Shown in pieces: positions 25,344 through 32,897 of a stretch of DNA of 64,000 nt. The notes under the pieces were generated by a model that worked only from the letters and a program-made list of their open reading frames with translations, made no database searches and had not been told where the DNA came from. This stretch comes from JANWXR01 sp964608265 (lineage in GTDB: Bacteria; Chloroflexota; Anaerolineae; Anaerolineales; UBA6663), in assembly GCA_964608265.1 (NCBI GenBank), contig CAZSNP010000017.1, forward strand, positions 1 to 64,000. The letters run 5' to 3'. The position numbers were made by a program, and so were the translations under genes. Each line of letters starts with the position of its first letter. The stretch's first letter is position 1.

Positions 25344-26099
25344 ATGAACATTCTAGTCTGCGTAAAACGCGTGCCCGCCACCGGCGGCAAAATCGAACTC
25401 ACCGCTGACGCGCAGGAGATTGATACGCGCTATCTCGGCTTTACCATCAGCCCGCACGAGGAGTGCGCGGTGGAGGAGGCCGTGCGGCTGGTGGAGGCGC
25501 ACGGCGGGTCGGCGACCGTGCTCACCCTCGGCCCGGCGGCGGCGGAGGAGCAATTGCGCGATGCGCTGGCGATGGGTGTGGAGAACGCCATCCTGCTCGA
25601 GACCGATGGCCGCGAGTGGGACCCGGCGGCCACGGCCAACGCCATCGTGGAGGCCATTCGCGCCAGCGGTGCCCGCTACGACGCATTGCTGTTCGGCATG
25701 GAGTCCGCTGACACCGGGGGGAATCAGGTCGGCGTGCGCGTCGCCTGCGCCCTCGACTGGCCGTGCGTCACCGGGGTGAAGGGGATCGAAATCAAAGGCA
25801 GCGAAGCCGTTGCCAAACGCGAGGCGGCCGGCGGGTGGGAGGTGTACGAGGTGGCGCTGCCGGCGGTGTTCACCGTGAAGGAAGGCATCAACCTGCCGCG
25901 CTATCCACCGCTGATGGGCCGGCTCAAAGCAAAGAAAAAAGTGATTGAAAAGCGGCAGCCGGCCTGGCCCGGCAACGGCCTCGAAAAAGTGCGGCTGAGG
26001 CTCCCGCCCGATACCGGCGGCCAGGTGGAGATCCTCGGCGAAGGCCCGCAGGCGGCGGCGCGGGCGGTGGAGGTCTTTCAGAAACTGGGGATTGTGTAA
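25344..26099 (+). CDS. etfB: Electron transfer flavoprotein beta subunit
   Basis: This 251-residue protein matches EtfB over its full length, from MNILVCVKRVPATGG to the family signature VEIKGSE-like and LPRYPPLMGRLKAKKK region. EtfB binds AMP and, with EtfA, accepts electrons from flavin dehydrogenases and passes them to the quinone pool or another acceptor. It starts at ATG 25344. The gene is 2 nt from etfA and downstream of the dimethylglycine-dehydrogenase-like gene, whose natural acceptor is ETF. Confidence 0.93.
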   Translation: MNILVCVKRVPATGGKIELTADAQEIDTRYLGFTISPHEECAVEEAVRLVEAHGGSATVLTLGPAAAEEQLRDALAMGVENAILLETDGREWDPAATANAIVEAIRASGARYDALLFGMESADTGGNQVGVRVACALDWPCVTGVKGIEIKGSEAVAKREAAGGWEVYEVALPAVFTVKEGINLPRYPPLMGRLKAKKKVIEKRQPAWPGNGLEKVRLRLPPDTGGQVEILGEGPQAAARAVEVFQKLGIV

Positions 26100-26101
26100 C
26101 C

Positions 26102-27133
26102 ATGATCCTGACCTTGATCGAACACGAAGGCGGCCAACCGGCTGAGGTTTCGCTGCAAGCGCTCACCCTGGCGCGGCGGCTGGCGCAGGGCTGGGCGTCA
26201 CCGCAGAGCAGTGAGGGAGAAGCGCGCAGCACTTCTCCAGCGCACGCTCGGCTTGCGCCCGCGCCGCTGCACGCCGTCGCGATTGGCGCAGCGCCATCAC
26301 TGGCCGACTCACTCGCTTCGTATGGCGTCGAGGTCCTGCACCTCGCGCAGCACGACCGGCTCGACGCATACACTCCGGCGGCCTGGGCGCAGGCCATCGT
26401 CGAGTTGTTGACTCTGCAACCGAAGGCCATCGTCGCCCCGGGCACCGAGCGGGGCAACGAGGTGCTGGCCCACGTCGGCGCGCGCACCGGCCTGCCGATG
26501 GCGGCCAATTGCACCGACGCCCAACCCGGCGACCCGCTGCGCGTCACCCGCGTTCGCTGGGGCGGCAGCCTGCTCGAAGACGCACAACTCGGCGGCGCTG
26601 TGAAACTCCTCACGGTCGCGCCTCACAGCCTCGCGGCGGAGGCAACCTCCCCCGCTTCATCGCTCACCGTCCGGCCATTCGCGCCGGCGCTCACCGACAA
26701 AGACTTCCGCGTGCGCGTGGCGCGCCGCGTGACGTCCGACAGCGGCAAGGTCTCGCTGGCGGATGCGAAGGTCGTCGTCGGCGGCGGGCGCGGTGTGGCC
26801 AACGCCGAGAGTTTCCGGCATCTCGAAGCGCTGGCGACGTTGCTGGGCGGCGTCGTCGGCTGCTCGCGGGCCATCACCAGCCTCGGCTGGCGGCCGCACG
26901 CCGACCAGATCGGCCAGACCGGCACGCGCATCGCGCCCGAGCTGTACATCGCCTGCGGCATCAGCGGGGCGATTCAGCACATGGTCGGCTGCAAAGGCGC
27001 CAAGCACCTCCTCGCCATCAACACCGACCGCGACGCGCCCATCATGCTCCAGGCGGACTACGCCATCATCGGCGACCTGCACGACGTCCTCCCCGCGCTG
27101 TGCGAGGCGCTCAAAAAGCCGCCGCCAGCGTAA
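26102..27133 (+). CDS. etfA: Electron transfer flavoprotein alpha subunit (with an in-frame repeat insertion)
   Basis: This 343-residue protein is EtfA. The C-terminal FAD domain is intact: VVVGGGRGVANAESFRHLEA, VGCSRAITSLGW, QIGQTGTRIAPELYIACGIS and GAIQHMVGCKGA. The N-terminal domain has an unusual Ser/Ala/Pro-rich segment (residues about 33-55, SSEGEARSTSPAHARLAPAP) where the family has a short link between the first helix and the strand before AVAIG. That segment is encoded by a palindromic sequence (26216-26238). The reading frame is kept, so the protein is probably functional. It pairs with etfB and serves the upstream flavoenzyme. Confidence 0.93.
   Translation: MILTLIEHEGGQPAEVSLQALTLARRLAQGWASPQSSEGEARSTSPAHARLAPAPLHAVAIGAAPSLADSLASYGVEVLHLAQHDRLDAYTPAAWAQAIVELLTLQPKAIVAPGTERGNEVLAHVGARTGLPMAANCTDAQPGDPLRVTRVRWGGSLLEDAQLGGAVKLLTVAPHSLAAEATSPASSLTVRPFAPALTDKDFRVRVARRVTSDSGKVSLADAKVVVGGGRGVANAESFRHLEALATLLGGVVGCSRAITSLGWRPHADQIGQTGTRIAPELYIACGISGAIQHMVGCKGAKHLLAINTDRDAPIMLQADYAIIGDLHDVLPALCEALKKPPPA
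26216..26238. repeat. In-frame palindrome inside etfA
   Basis: GGAGAAG (26216-26222) pairs with CTTCTCC (26232-26238) across a CGCGCAGCA loop. The same GGAGAAGCGCG seed forms the arms of the insertion in the XDH gene at 43819. Confidence 0.6.
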
Positions 27134-27297
27134 TCCCCGGGCCAGTCGTTCCCGCAACCGAATCCCGCGCCGCACCCGTCGGGCGAAGCCGGCGCCTTCG
27201 CCCCGGCTGTCTCCGTTTTTGTATCCCGGGCAGAGACCCGGCCACGCCGTTGAGGCTGTTTAATCGCCTCACCTTCCGTGCAAGCCGGGAGACGCTC

Positions 27298-27780
27298 ATG
27301 AACATCAACCTTCATCCCGTCACCGACATCGCCCGGCCAGCCGCGGCCGCCGCCGATCAACGGGCGTCCCTCCCGCCTCAGATCGAGCGGTTGCAGCGCG
27401 CGTGGTCTACGCATGACCCTGCCCTGCTGGCCGATTGTCTCGAGGCCGGCTACGATAGCACCCATCCCCTGCACCCGGAGCGCAACTTTGTGGGCCGCGA
27501 CGTGGCCGTGGCAAATTGGCAGACGGTCTTCGAGGCCGTGCCGGATCTGCGCGCTGAGTTGCTGAGCTTCGCCGTCGCTGGCGCCGAGGTTTGGACTGAG
27601 TGGCGCTGGAGCGGCGAGCACGTCGCGGGCAACGCCTTCGGCGCCGCCGGTGTGATGGTCTTCCGGCTGACGGAAAACCGGATCGCCTCCGCGCGCGTGT
27701 ACGCCGAGATCACGACCCCGGCCGGCCCCGATTGGGAGGCCGTGCTTGAGGAAGTGTTGGCGCAATCCGGCGAGGCCTGA
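27298..27780 (+). CDS. SnoaL/NTF2-fold protein
   Basis: This 160-residue protein has the NTF2-like layout: an N-terminal helix (LPPQIERLQRAWSTHD), the strand-helix HPERNFVGRDVAVANW, then WTEWRWSGEHVAGNAF and GVMVFRLTENRIASARVY. SnoaL-like proteins include polyketide cyclases, ester hydrolases and many unassigned small-molecule binders. It starts at ATG 27298 and is separated from etfA by a 164-nt spacer without another gene, so it may be an independent unit. No specific function can be assigned. Confidence 0.65.
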   Translation: MNINLHPVTDIARPAAAAADQRASLPPQIERLQRAWSTHDPALLADCLEAGYDSTHPLHPERNFVGRDVAVANWQTVFEAVPDLRAELLSFAVAGAEVWTEWRWSGEHVAGNAFGAAGVMVFRLTENRIASARVYAEITTPAGPDWEAVLEEVLAQSGEA

Positions 27781-27899
27781 GCCGAACTCTGCTTTGGCTG
27801 GGGAAACGCCCGCTACGGCCTCAATACCGCCGTTTGTATCCCTTTCTGTCTTCTCAAGGGTGACCCGCGGAGGGAGTTTCCGAGGATGATAAGGTCACG

Positions 27900-28220
27900 A
27901 TGACACATGGAAAGTGGCGCTCACTGGGGGAGTTTTCCGCCTCATCCAGCGGCTCGCTCACCGGGCACTTGATGATGGCGGTGCAGGAGCTGGCCCTGCC
28001 GGAGGCCTTTCTCACTCGGCTGGGCAAGACGATTGCGGGCGCGGCCCGGGCCGCCCGCGAGCGCGAGCCGGAGACGCCGGTGAAGATCAACGTGTTGGTA
28101 GCCAGGCGGCCGAACGCCGGCGGGCCACGGCAGTGCTGGGGCAGCTTCCGGCTGGAGCGTGTGGTCGAGCAGCCGGCCCGACTGACTGAGATCCAGGTTT
28201 TTCTTTTCCCGGATGAGTAG
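27900..28220 (+). CDS. Hypothetical protein, 106 aa
   Basis: The frame starts at ATG 27900 behind AAGG and encodes a soluble protein with an Ala/Arg-rich helix (LGKTIAGAARAAREREPE) and a basic region (ARRPNAGGPRQCWGSF). I recognise no family. After its stop another frame (28213-28336) reads KAIARLAAEVDESLLQRIAE and continues to DRLEQPATLSLN before TAG, with no good start codon. This could be a frameshifted continuation or an unrelated short peptide. Codon use looks coding in both. Confidence 0.4.
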   Translation: MTHGKWRSLGEFSASSSGSLTGHLMMAVQELALPEAFLTRLGKTIAGAARAAREREPETPVKINVLVARRPNAGGPRQCWGSFRLERVVEQPARLTEIQVFLFPDE

Positions 28221-28360
28221 CCGCCAGTAAGGCCATCGCTCGTCTGGCCGCTGAGGTTGACGAGAGCTTGTTGCAGCGGATCGCCGAGGCCGTTTGGGAT
28301 CGCCTCGAGCAACCGGCCACATTGAGTTTGAACTAGTCGCAGATCGAAAGGAGACCGCCC

Positions 28361-28561
28361 ATGGCCATCCTCGCCATCGTCATCCCCATTGTCTTTGTCG
28401 TTGGGCTGTTCGCCCTGCTCAGCTTCATCGGCTGGGTCGAGGTTGACGAGCCGGGGTTAATACGCGGCACGGTGTTAACTCGGAAGCAACGGCCTCCAGC
28501 GCGGGCGGCGGTTCGCCCGTCGTCACCCGCGGTGGAACTCGCGCAACCCGCCACAAGATAG
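28361..28561 (+). CDS. Small single-pass membrane protein, 66 aa
   Basis: One N-terminal hydrophobic helix (ILAIVIPIVFVVGLFALLSF) is followed by WVEVDEPGLI and a basic, Pro-rich tail. GAAAGGAG at the right distance supports the ATG at 28361. No family is recognised. It lies in a run of three small genes before the LysM protein. Confidence 0.5.
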   Translation: MAILAIVIPIVFVVGLFALLSFIGWVEVDEPGLIRGTVLTRKQRPPARAAVRPSSPAVELAQPATR

Positions 28562-28594
28562 GCTGGATCGATTCCAGTATTCACTGAGGATCAC

Positions 28595-28789
28595 ATGACA
28601 TCGTTGCACCGCCTGATCGCCATCGCCCTTGTTTGGGCCTTGCTTACCCTGATTGCCATCGTCAGCAATGGATCGTTCGGCGTCTTCCGGCAACCCGGCT
28701 GGTTGATTTTGACCGTCAATATCTTGTACCTGGCCGTGGCCCTGGCGGCGACGTATTTCATTGCGCGGGCGAAAGCGCCGGGAGCCTGA
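28595..28789 (+). CDS. Small two-helix membrane protein, 64 aa
   Basis: Two hydrophobic helices (about 6-24 and 34-56) are separated by SNGSFGVFRQPGW, and the tail is short and basic. CTGAGG before ATG 28595 is a modest ribosome-binding site. No family is recognised. Confidence 0.5.
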   Translation: MTSLHRLIAIALVWALLTLIAIVSNGSFGVFRQPGWLILTVNILYLAVALAATYFIARAKAPGA

Positions 28790-28910
28790 GCCGCGCAACG
28801 GACGGTTGTATCCATTTTTGTCTCACTCGCGGATACCGCTTGAAGAGAGAGTCATTGTTCAATTGCAACACGGAGGCCGATTAGTCTCGGGCCACCGAAG
28901 GAGCACTATC

Positions 28911-29938
28911 ATGTTTGCCAAACTCGTATCATTCTGGATTGCGATGGGACGCCGGATTTCGCTGCTGCGCGTCTCCATCATGGGCGTGCTGGCGCTGGGT
29001 CTGCTGGCGCTGCCCGCGCCGGCCGCCGAGGCCGCCGAATGCCAGCTCTATCACACCGTGCAACCNNNNNNNNNNNNNNNNNNNNNNNNNNNNNNNNNNN
29101 NNNNNNNNNNNNNNNNNNNNNNNNNNNNNNNNNNNNNNNNNNNNNNNNNNNNNNNNNNNNNNNNNTGCCCGCGCCGGCCGCCGAGGCCGCCGAATGCCAG
29201 CTCTATCACACCGTGCAACCGGGCGAGACGCTGTATCGCATCGGGCTGAAGTACAACTTCACCTGGGATCGCATCGCCGCGGCCAACGGCATCACCAACG
29301 CCAACAAGGTGTTCGCCGGGCAGAAGTTGTGCATCCCCAGGGCGGTGAGCAGCGGCACGCCGGGCGGCCAGCCCGCGCCTGAGGTCGTCATCGTGCTTCC
29401 CACCCAGGTGCAGTTCGTGCAGGCGCTGACCGATGTGAACATGCGAGTCGGGCCGGGGTTGGAGTTTCGGGTGCTGGGCAAGGTCTTCGCCGGTCAGACG
29501 GCCAAGGTCACCGGCGTCAGCAGCAACGGCCTGTGGTGGCGCGTGATCTGCCCCGATGGCACGACCGGCAACTGCTGGATCACGGCCGGCGCGCAGTACA
29601 CCCAGCCGACGGGCGGCACGGCCCCGACGCCTCAGCCGCAACCGCAGCCGGGCGTCATCCCCACCTTCAGCATCAGCGCGGTGGTGCGCGATCAGACCGT
29701 GACGATCACGGGGCGGAACTTCCCGGCGGGCCGCAGCTTCGATGTGCGCATGGGCACGTACGGCACGCAGGCGCTGGGCGGCACCTACGTCGGCAGCACG
29801 AACACCGGCAACGGCTCGTTCACCGCGACGTACAACGTCCCGGCCAACCTGCGCGGCAGCACCCGCATCGCCATCCGGCTCGACGGCGCCGGCGGTTACT
29901 ACAGCTACAACTGGTTCTGGAACAACACGGCGAACTAA
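28911..29938 (+). CDS. Secreted LysM-SH3 cell-wall-associated protein (interrupted by a scaffold gap)
   Basis: A signal peptide (SIMGVLALGLLALPAPAAEA) leads to a LysM domain (YHTVQPGETLYRIGLKYNFT, then IAAANGITNANKVFAGQKLC), a bacterial SH3 domain (VNMRVGPGLEFRVLGKVFAG) and a beta-rich C-terminal domain. LysM binds peptidoglycan-type glycans, so the protein likely sits at the cell surface. The coding sequence is broken by 100 N. The 55 nt before and after the gap are identical, and removing the gap plus one copy gives one 290-residue frame. It starts at ATG 28911 behind GAAGGAG. The gap is therefore probably artificial. Confidence 0.8.
29066..29165. other. 100-N scaffold gap with duplicated 55-nt flanks
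   Basis: Bases 29011-29065 and 29166-29220 are identical. The round gap length and exact overlap point to two contigs sharing a 55-base end that were scaffolded instead of merged. Confidence 0.9.
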
Positions 29939-29973
29939 GGCGCCGTGATCCCTGCTTCCCCTCCTTTTCCCAC

Positions 29974-30008
29974 GTCCCCTTCGCATACCAATGGTGAGCG
30001 AAGGGGAC
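29974..30008. terminator. Hairpin between convergent genes, possible bidirectional terminator
   Basis: GTCCCCTTCGC (29974-29984) and GCGAAGGGGAC (29998-30008) are perfectly complementary over 11 bp with a 13-nt loop. It lies between the LysM gene and the convergent AraC gene. There is no T-run, so it could also be another palindromic repeat. Confidence 0.5.
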
Positions 30009-30014
30009 AACTCC

Positions 30015-30914
30015 TTAACGGGCCTGCCGCCGATAGGCGCCCGGCGCGATGCCCACCTCTCGCTTGAAGGCCTTGCTGAAGGCCACTTCGGAGTCGTAGC
30101 CGACGCGCTGCGCGACCTCCCCCATCCCCAGGCGCTCATTGCGAAGCAGCCGGGTCGCCGTATGCATGCGCCAGCGGGTGACATAGCGCAGCGGCGGTTC
30201 ACCGACGAGCGCCGTGAAACGCGCGGCAAAGGCCGATCGCGACAGCGCCGCTTCGCTCGCCAACGACTCCACCGTCCACCCGTGCGCAGGGTCCCGGTGG
30301 ATGTGAGCCAGCGACTGCCCGATGTGCGGATCGCGGAGCGCACCCAGCCAGCCGCGCGTCTCCGCGCCCTGCGCCTCGACCCAATGGCGGATGATCTCGA
30401 TGCAGACGATATCGGCCAACCGGCGCAAGACCGTTTCTTTGCCGGGCCGGGCCGACTCGGCCTCGGCCGCCATCAGGTTGAGGATCGAACCCAGCGCCCC
30501 GCCGTCGCTCTGCCGGATGTGGACGACGCGCGGCAACAAATCGAAGAGCGGGTGGTCGCGGTGCTCGAAGTCGAAGGCCCCGCACAAGACCACGACGGCC
30601 GGATCCTCGCTCCACCGCATCAGCGCACACTCGCCCCATTGATCGAGCCGCAGGTCGCGGAAGATGGGCGCGTCGGGGGCGCCGAGGAGCGTATGTTCCT
30701 CGCCGCGCGGCAAGAGCACCACATCGCCTTCACCATATGGCCGGAGCGTCGCTTCGCCCGTGAAACGCAGATAGCCGCCACCGCGATGCAGCATGTGAAA
30801 GACCGCGCCGGGCATTGGCAGGAAATGCAGACCCCACGGCGCGCCCAGCTCCGAGCGGCAATACAGGCTGCTCTTCAAGTGCAACGAGTTGAGGACATCG
30901 GTCAGCACATCCAC
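30015..30914 (-). CDS. AraC-family transcriptional regulator (cupin + double HTH)
   Basis: This 299-residue regulator has an N-terminal cupin_6-type sensor domain (GGGYLRFTGEATLRPYGEGD, VVLLPRGEEHTLL) and a C-terminal AraC DNA-binding domain with two helix-turn-helix motifs: WTVESLASEAALSRSAFAAR, then MGEVAQRVGYDSEVAFSKAF. Members with this cupin often control a neighbouring oxidoreductase or efflux gene. It is divergent from a DUF1772 gene whose promoter carries a palindrome over the start site, the obvious candidate target. Effector unknown. Confidence 0.88.
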   Translation of the reverse strand: MDVLTDVLNSLHLKSSLYCRSELGAPWGLHFLPMPGAVFHMLHRGGGYLRFTGEATLRPYGEGDVVLLPRGEEHTLLGAPDAPIFRDLRLDQWGECALMRWSEDPAVVVLCGAFDFEHRDHPLFDLLPRVVHIRQSDGGALGSILNLMAAEAESARPGKETVLRRLADIVCIEIIRHWVEAQGAETRGWLGALRDPHIGQSLAHIHRDPAHGWTVESLASEAALSRSAFAARFTALVGEPPLRYVTRWRMHTATRLLRNERLGMGEVAQRVGYDSEVAFSKAFKREVGIAPGAYRRQAR

Positions 30915-30969
30915 GGCGCGACTCTCCGTTCGGCTAGACGATCAGACATGTTTCGCGGACGCGGCGTTA

Positions 30970-31016
30970 TAGACACTCTCGCCGGTCATGCATATAGTAC
31001 AGCGAAATATTCGCTG
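30970..31016 (+). promoter_or_regulatory. Promoter and operator-like palindrome of the DUF1772 gene
   Basis: TAGACA (30970-30975) and TATAGT (30993-30998) are 17 nt apart, one mismatch each from consensus. CAGCGAA ATA TTCGCTG (31000-31016) is a perfect 7-bp inverted repeat across the expected start point. Confidence 0.6.
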
Positions 31017-31031
31017 AGGGAGGTTGCCCCG

Positions 31032-31529
31032 ATGCGCGACATCAAAATCGTTCACTTGATTTCTACTTTTGGGATTGGGCTGTTCGCCGGTTTGCTGTAC
31101 ACGTTTGGGCAGGGCGTCATCCCCATGCTCAACACGCTGAGCGGGCCAGAGTACGCCGTGGTGGAGCAGGGCCTCATCCGCGCGCTCGATGGCTTCCCCA
31201 CCGGCGTGATCGTGGTGGCGACGCTTTCGATGCTGCTGCCACTCTATCCCCTGATCCGGCTGTGGGGTCGGCGCCACACGGCCTTTTGGCGGCTGACGGC
31301 CATTGCGTGGCTGTTGTTCTTCTTCGGCGTCGGCGTGTTCACGATTGCGCTCAACGTGCCGATCAACAACTACGTGCTGACGTGGGACCCGGCCAACCCG
31401 CCCCCGGATTGGGAGGCGGCGCGCACGAATTGGAACACGCTCAACGCCATCCGCACGCCGATCAACTACGTGAGTTTTGGGTTGATGCTGTGGGCGGGAT
31501 TCGAACTTGGGGCGCGGCGCGACGAGTAA
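31032..31529 (+). CDS. DUF1772 (anthrone oxygenase-like) membrane protein
   Basis: This 165-residue protein has four hydrophobic helices and the family pattern VPINNYVLTWDP then ARTNWNTLNAIRTPINYVSF near the last helix. DUF1772 proteins include fungal anthrone oxygenases, but bacterial members are mostly uncharacterised membrane proteins. It starts at ATG 31032 behind GAGGGAGG, with a good promoter and palindrome upstream. The divergent AraC gene is its likely regulator. Confidence 0.7.
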   Translation: MRDIKIVHLISTFGIGLFAGLLYTFGQGVIPMLNTLSGPEYAVVEQGLIRALDGFPTGVIVVATLSMLLPLYPLIRLWGRRHTAFWRLTAIAWLLFFFGVGVFTIALNVPINNYVLTWDPANPPPDWEAARTNWNTLNAIRTPINYVSFGLMLWAGFELGARRDE

Positions 31530-31545
31530 CCGCCGCGGCCACAGC

Positions 31546-32853
31546 TCAAAGGTACTTCAATTCGCGCGCCCGGGCTTTCAGCTCGTCGCGGAACTCCGGC
31601 GCGGCGATGTGGATGAGGGCCTCGGCGCGCTGGGCGATGGTCTTGCCATACAACTCCGCGACGCCGTGCTCGGTGACGACGTAGCGCACGTGGTTGCGGC
31701 TCGTCGTCACGCCCGCGCCGGGCTTGAGCATCGCCACGATCTTGCTCAACCGCATGCCGTCTTTCTTCACCAGCGTGCTCGGCAGGGCGATGATGGGCAG
31801 CCCGCCCTTTGAGCGCGACGCCCCGTAGATGAAATCCACCTGCCCGCCGACCCCGCTGTAAAAGCGCGGGCCGATGCTGTCGGCACACACCTGCCCGGTG
31901 AGGTCCACCTCGATCGCCGAATTGATCGCCACCATCCGCTCGTTCTGCGCGATGTTGAAGGGGTCGTTGACGTAGTCGGAGGGGTGCAACTCCACCACCG
32001 GGTTATTGTGCACAAAATCATACAGCCGTTGGGTGCCGAGCAAAAAGCCGGCGATGATCTTGCCGGGGTGAAAGGTCTTGCGCTCGCCGTTGATCACGCC
32101 GCGATGGACCAGGTCTATGACGCCGTCTGAAAACAACTCCGTGTGCACGCCCAGATCGTTATGATTGACCAGCCGGCGCAGCACCGCGTCCGGTATCGCG
32201 CCGATGCCGGTTTGCAGCGTCGCCCCATCGGGGATGAGGGTCGCCACCTGATCGGCGATCTGCTCACACACCCGATCGTTTTCGGCGGCCATCTTGATCT
32301 CGGGCAACGGGTACTCCACCGGCACGATCACGCCCAGTTTTGAAATGTGGATGAACGAATCGCCGAGGGTGCGCGGCATGCGCGGGTTGAGTTCCGCAAT
32401 CACCAGCCGCGCCGCCTGCGCCGCCGGCTTGGTCACCCCGATCTCCACCCCGAACGAACAGAAGCCGTGCTCGTCGGGCGGCGAGACCTGAATGAGCGCC
32501 ACATCCAGCGGCAGCTTGCGCGCCCGGAACAGGTCGGGGATTTCGGACAGGAAGCAGGGTGTGAAGTCGGCGCGGCCCTCGTTTACGGCGGCCCGCACGT
32601 TGTCGCTGATGAAGAGGGTGTTGACGCGCAGGTGCTCGGCGCATTCGGGCGCGACGTAGTCGGCGGGGCCGACGGTGAGCACCTGCACAATCTCAACCGC
32701 GCGCAATTGTGGCGCGCGATCGGTCAGGGCAGCGAGCACGGTGCGCGGCACCGAGCAGTTGCCGGAGAGGAAGACCCGCATCTCCGAGTGGATGTGTGCG
32801 GCGGCCTGCGCCGGGGTCTTGATGCGGTCACGATATTGATCGAGCCAGTCCAT
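31546..32853 (-). CDS. Acetyl-CoA hydrolase/transferase family CoA-transferase (4-hydroxybutyrate CoA-transferase-like)
   Basis: This 435-residue protein matches class-I-type acetyl-CoA hydrolase/transferases. DGATLQTGIGAIPDAVL and HTELFSDGVIDLV carry the family loops, with the Glu of HTELFSDG as the covalent CoA acceptor. NPRMPRTLGDSFIH and VTEHGVAELYGKTIAQRAE are further hallmarks. It moves CoA between acetyl-CoA or another acyl-CoA and a carboxylate in the cytoplasm. It lies 44 nt downstream of alanine dehydrogenase on the same strand, so the two may be co-transcribed. Substrate unresolved (acetate, butyrate or 4-hydroxybutyrate). Confidence 0.85.
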   Translation of the reverse strand: MDWLDQYRDRIKTPAQAAAHIHSEMRVFLSGNCSVPRTVLAALTDRAPQLRAVEIVQVLTVGPADYVAPECAEHLRVNTLFISDNVRAAVNEGRADFTPCFLSEIPDLFRARKLPLDVALIQVSPPDEHGFCSFGVEIGVTKPAAQAARLVIAELNPRMPRTLGDSFIHISKLGVIVPVEYPLPEIKMAAENDRVCEQIADQVATLIPDGATLQTGIGAIPDAVLRRLVNHNDLGVHTELFSDGVIDLVHRGVINGERKTFHPGKIIAGFLLGTQRLYDFVHNNPVVELHPSDYVNDPFNIAQNERMVAINSAIEVDLTGQVCADSIGPRFYSGVGGQVDFIYGASRSKGGLPIIALPSTLVKKDGMRLSKIVAMLKPGAGVTTSRNHVRYVVTEHGVAELYGKTIAQRAEALIHIAAPEFRDELKARARELKYL

Positions 32854-32897
32854 ATTCCATCACCAGTAGGCAGTCGTCGGTAAACGGTCGGCGGGAA

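Noticed and set aside
29011..29220. A genuine tandem duplication in the LysM gene
   Set aside because: The copies are exactly 55 nt, flank exactly 100 N, and collapse to one intact frame, so an assembly join explains them better.
31546..32853. Assigning the CoA-transferase to acetoacetate activation in carnitine breakdown
   Set aside because: It belongs to the acetyl-CoA hydrolase/transferase family, not the two-subunit acetoacetate transferase family, and sits 17 kb away with its own neighbours.
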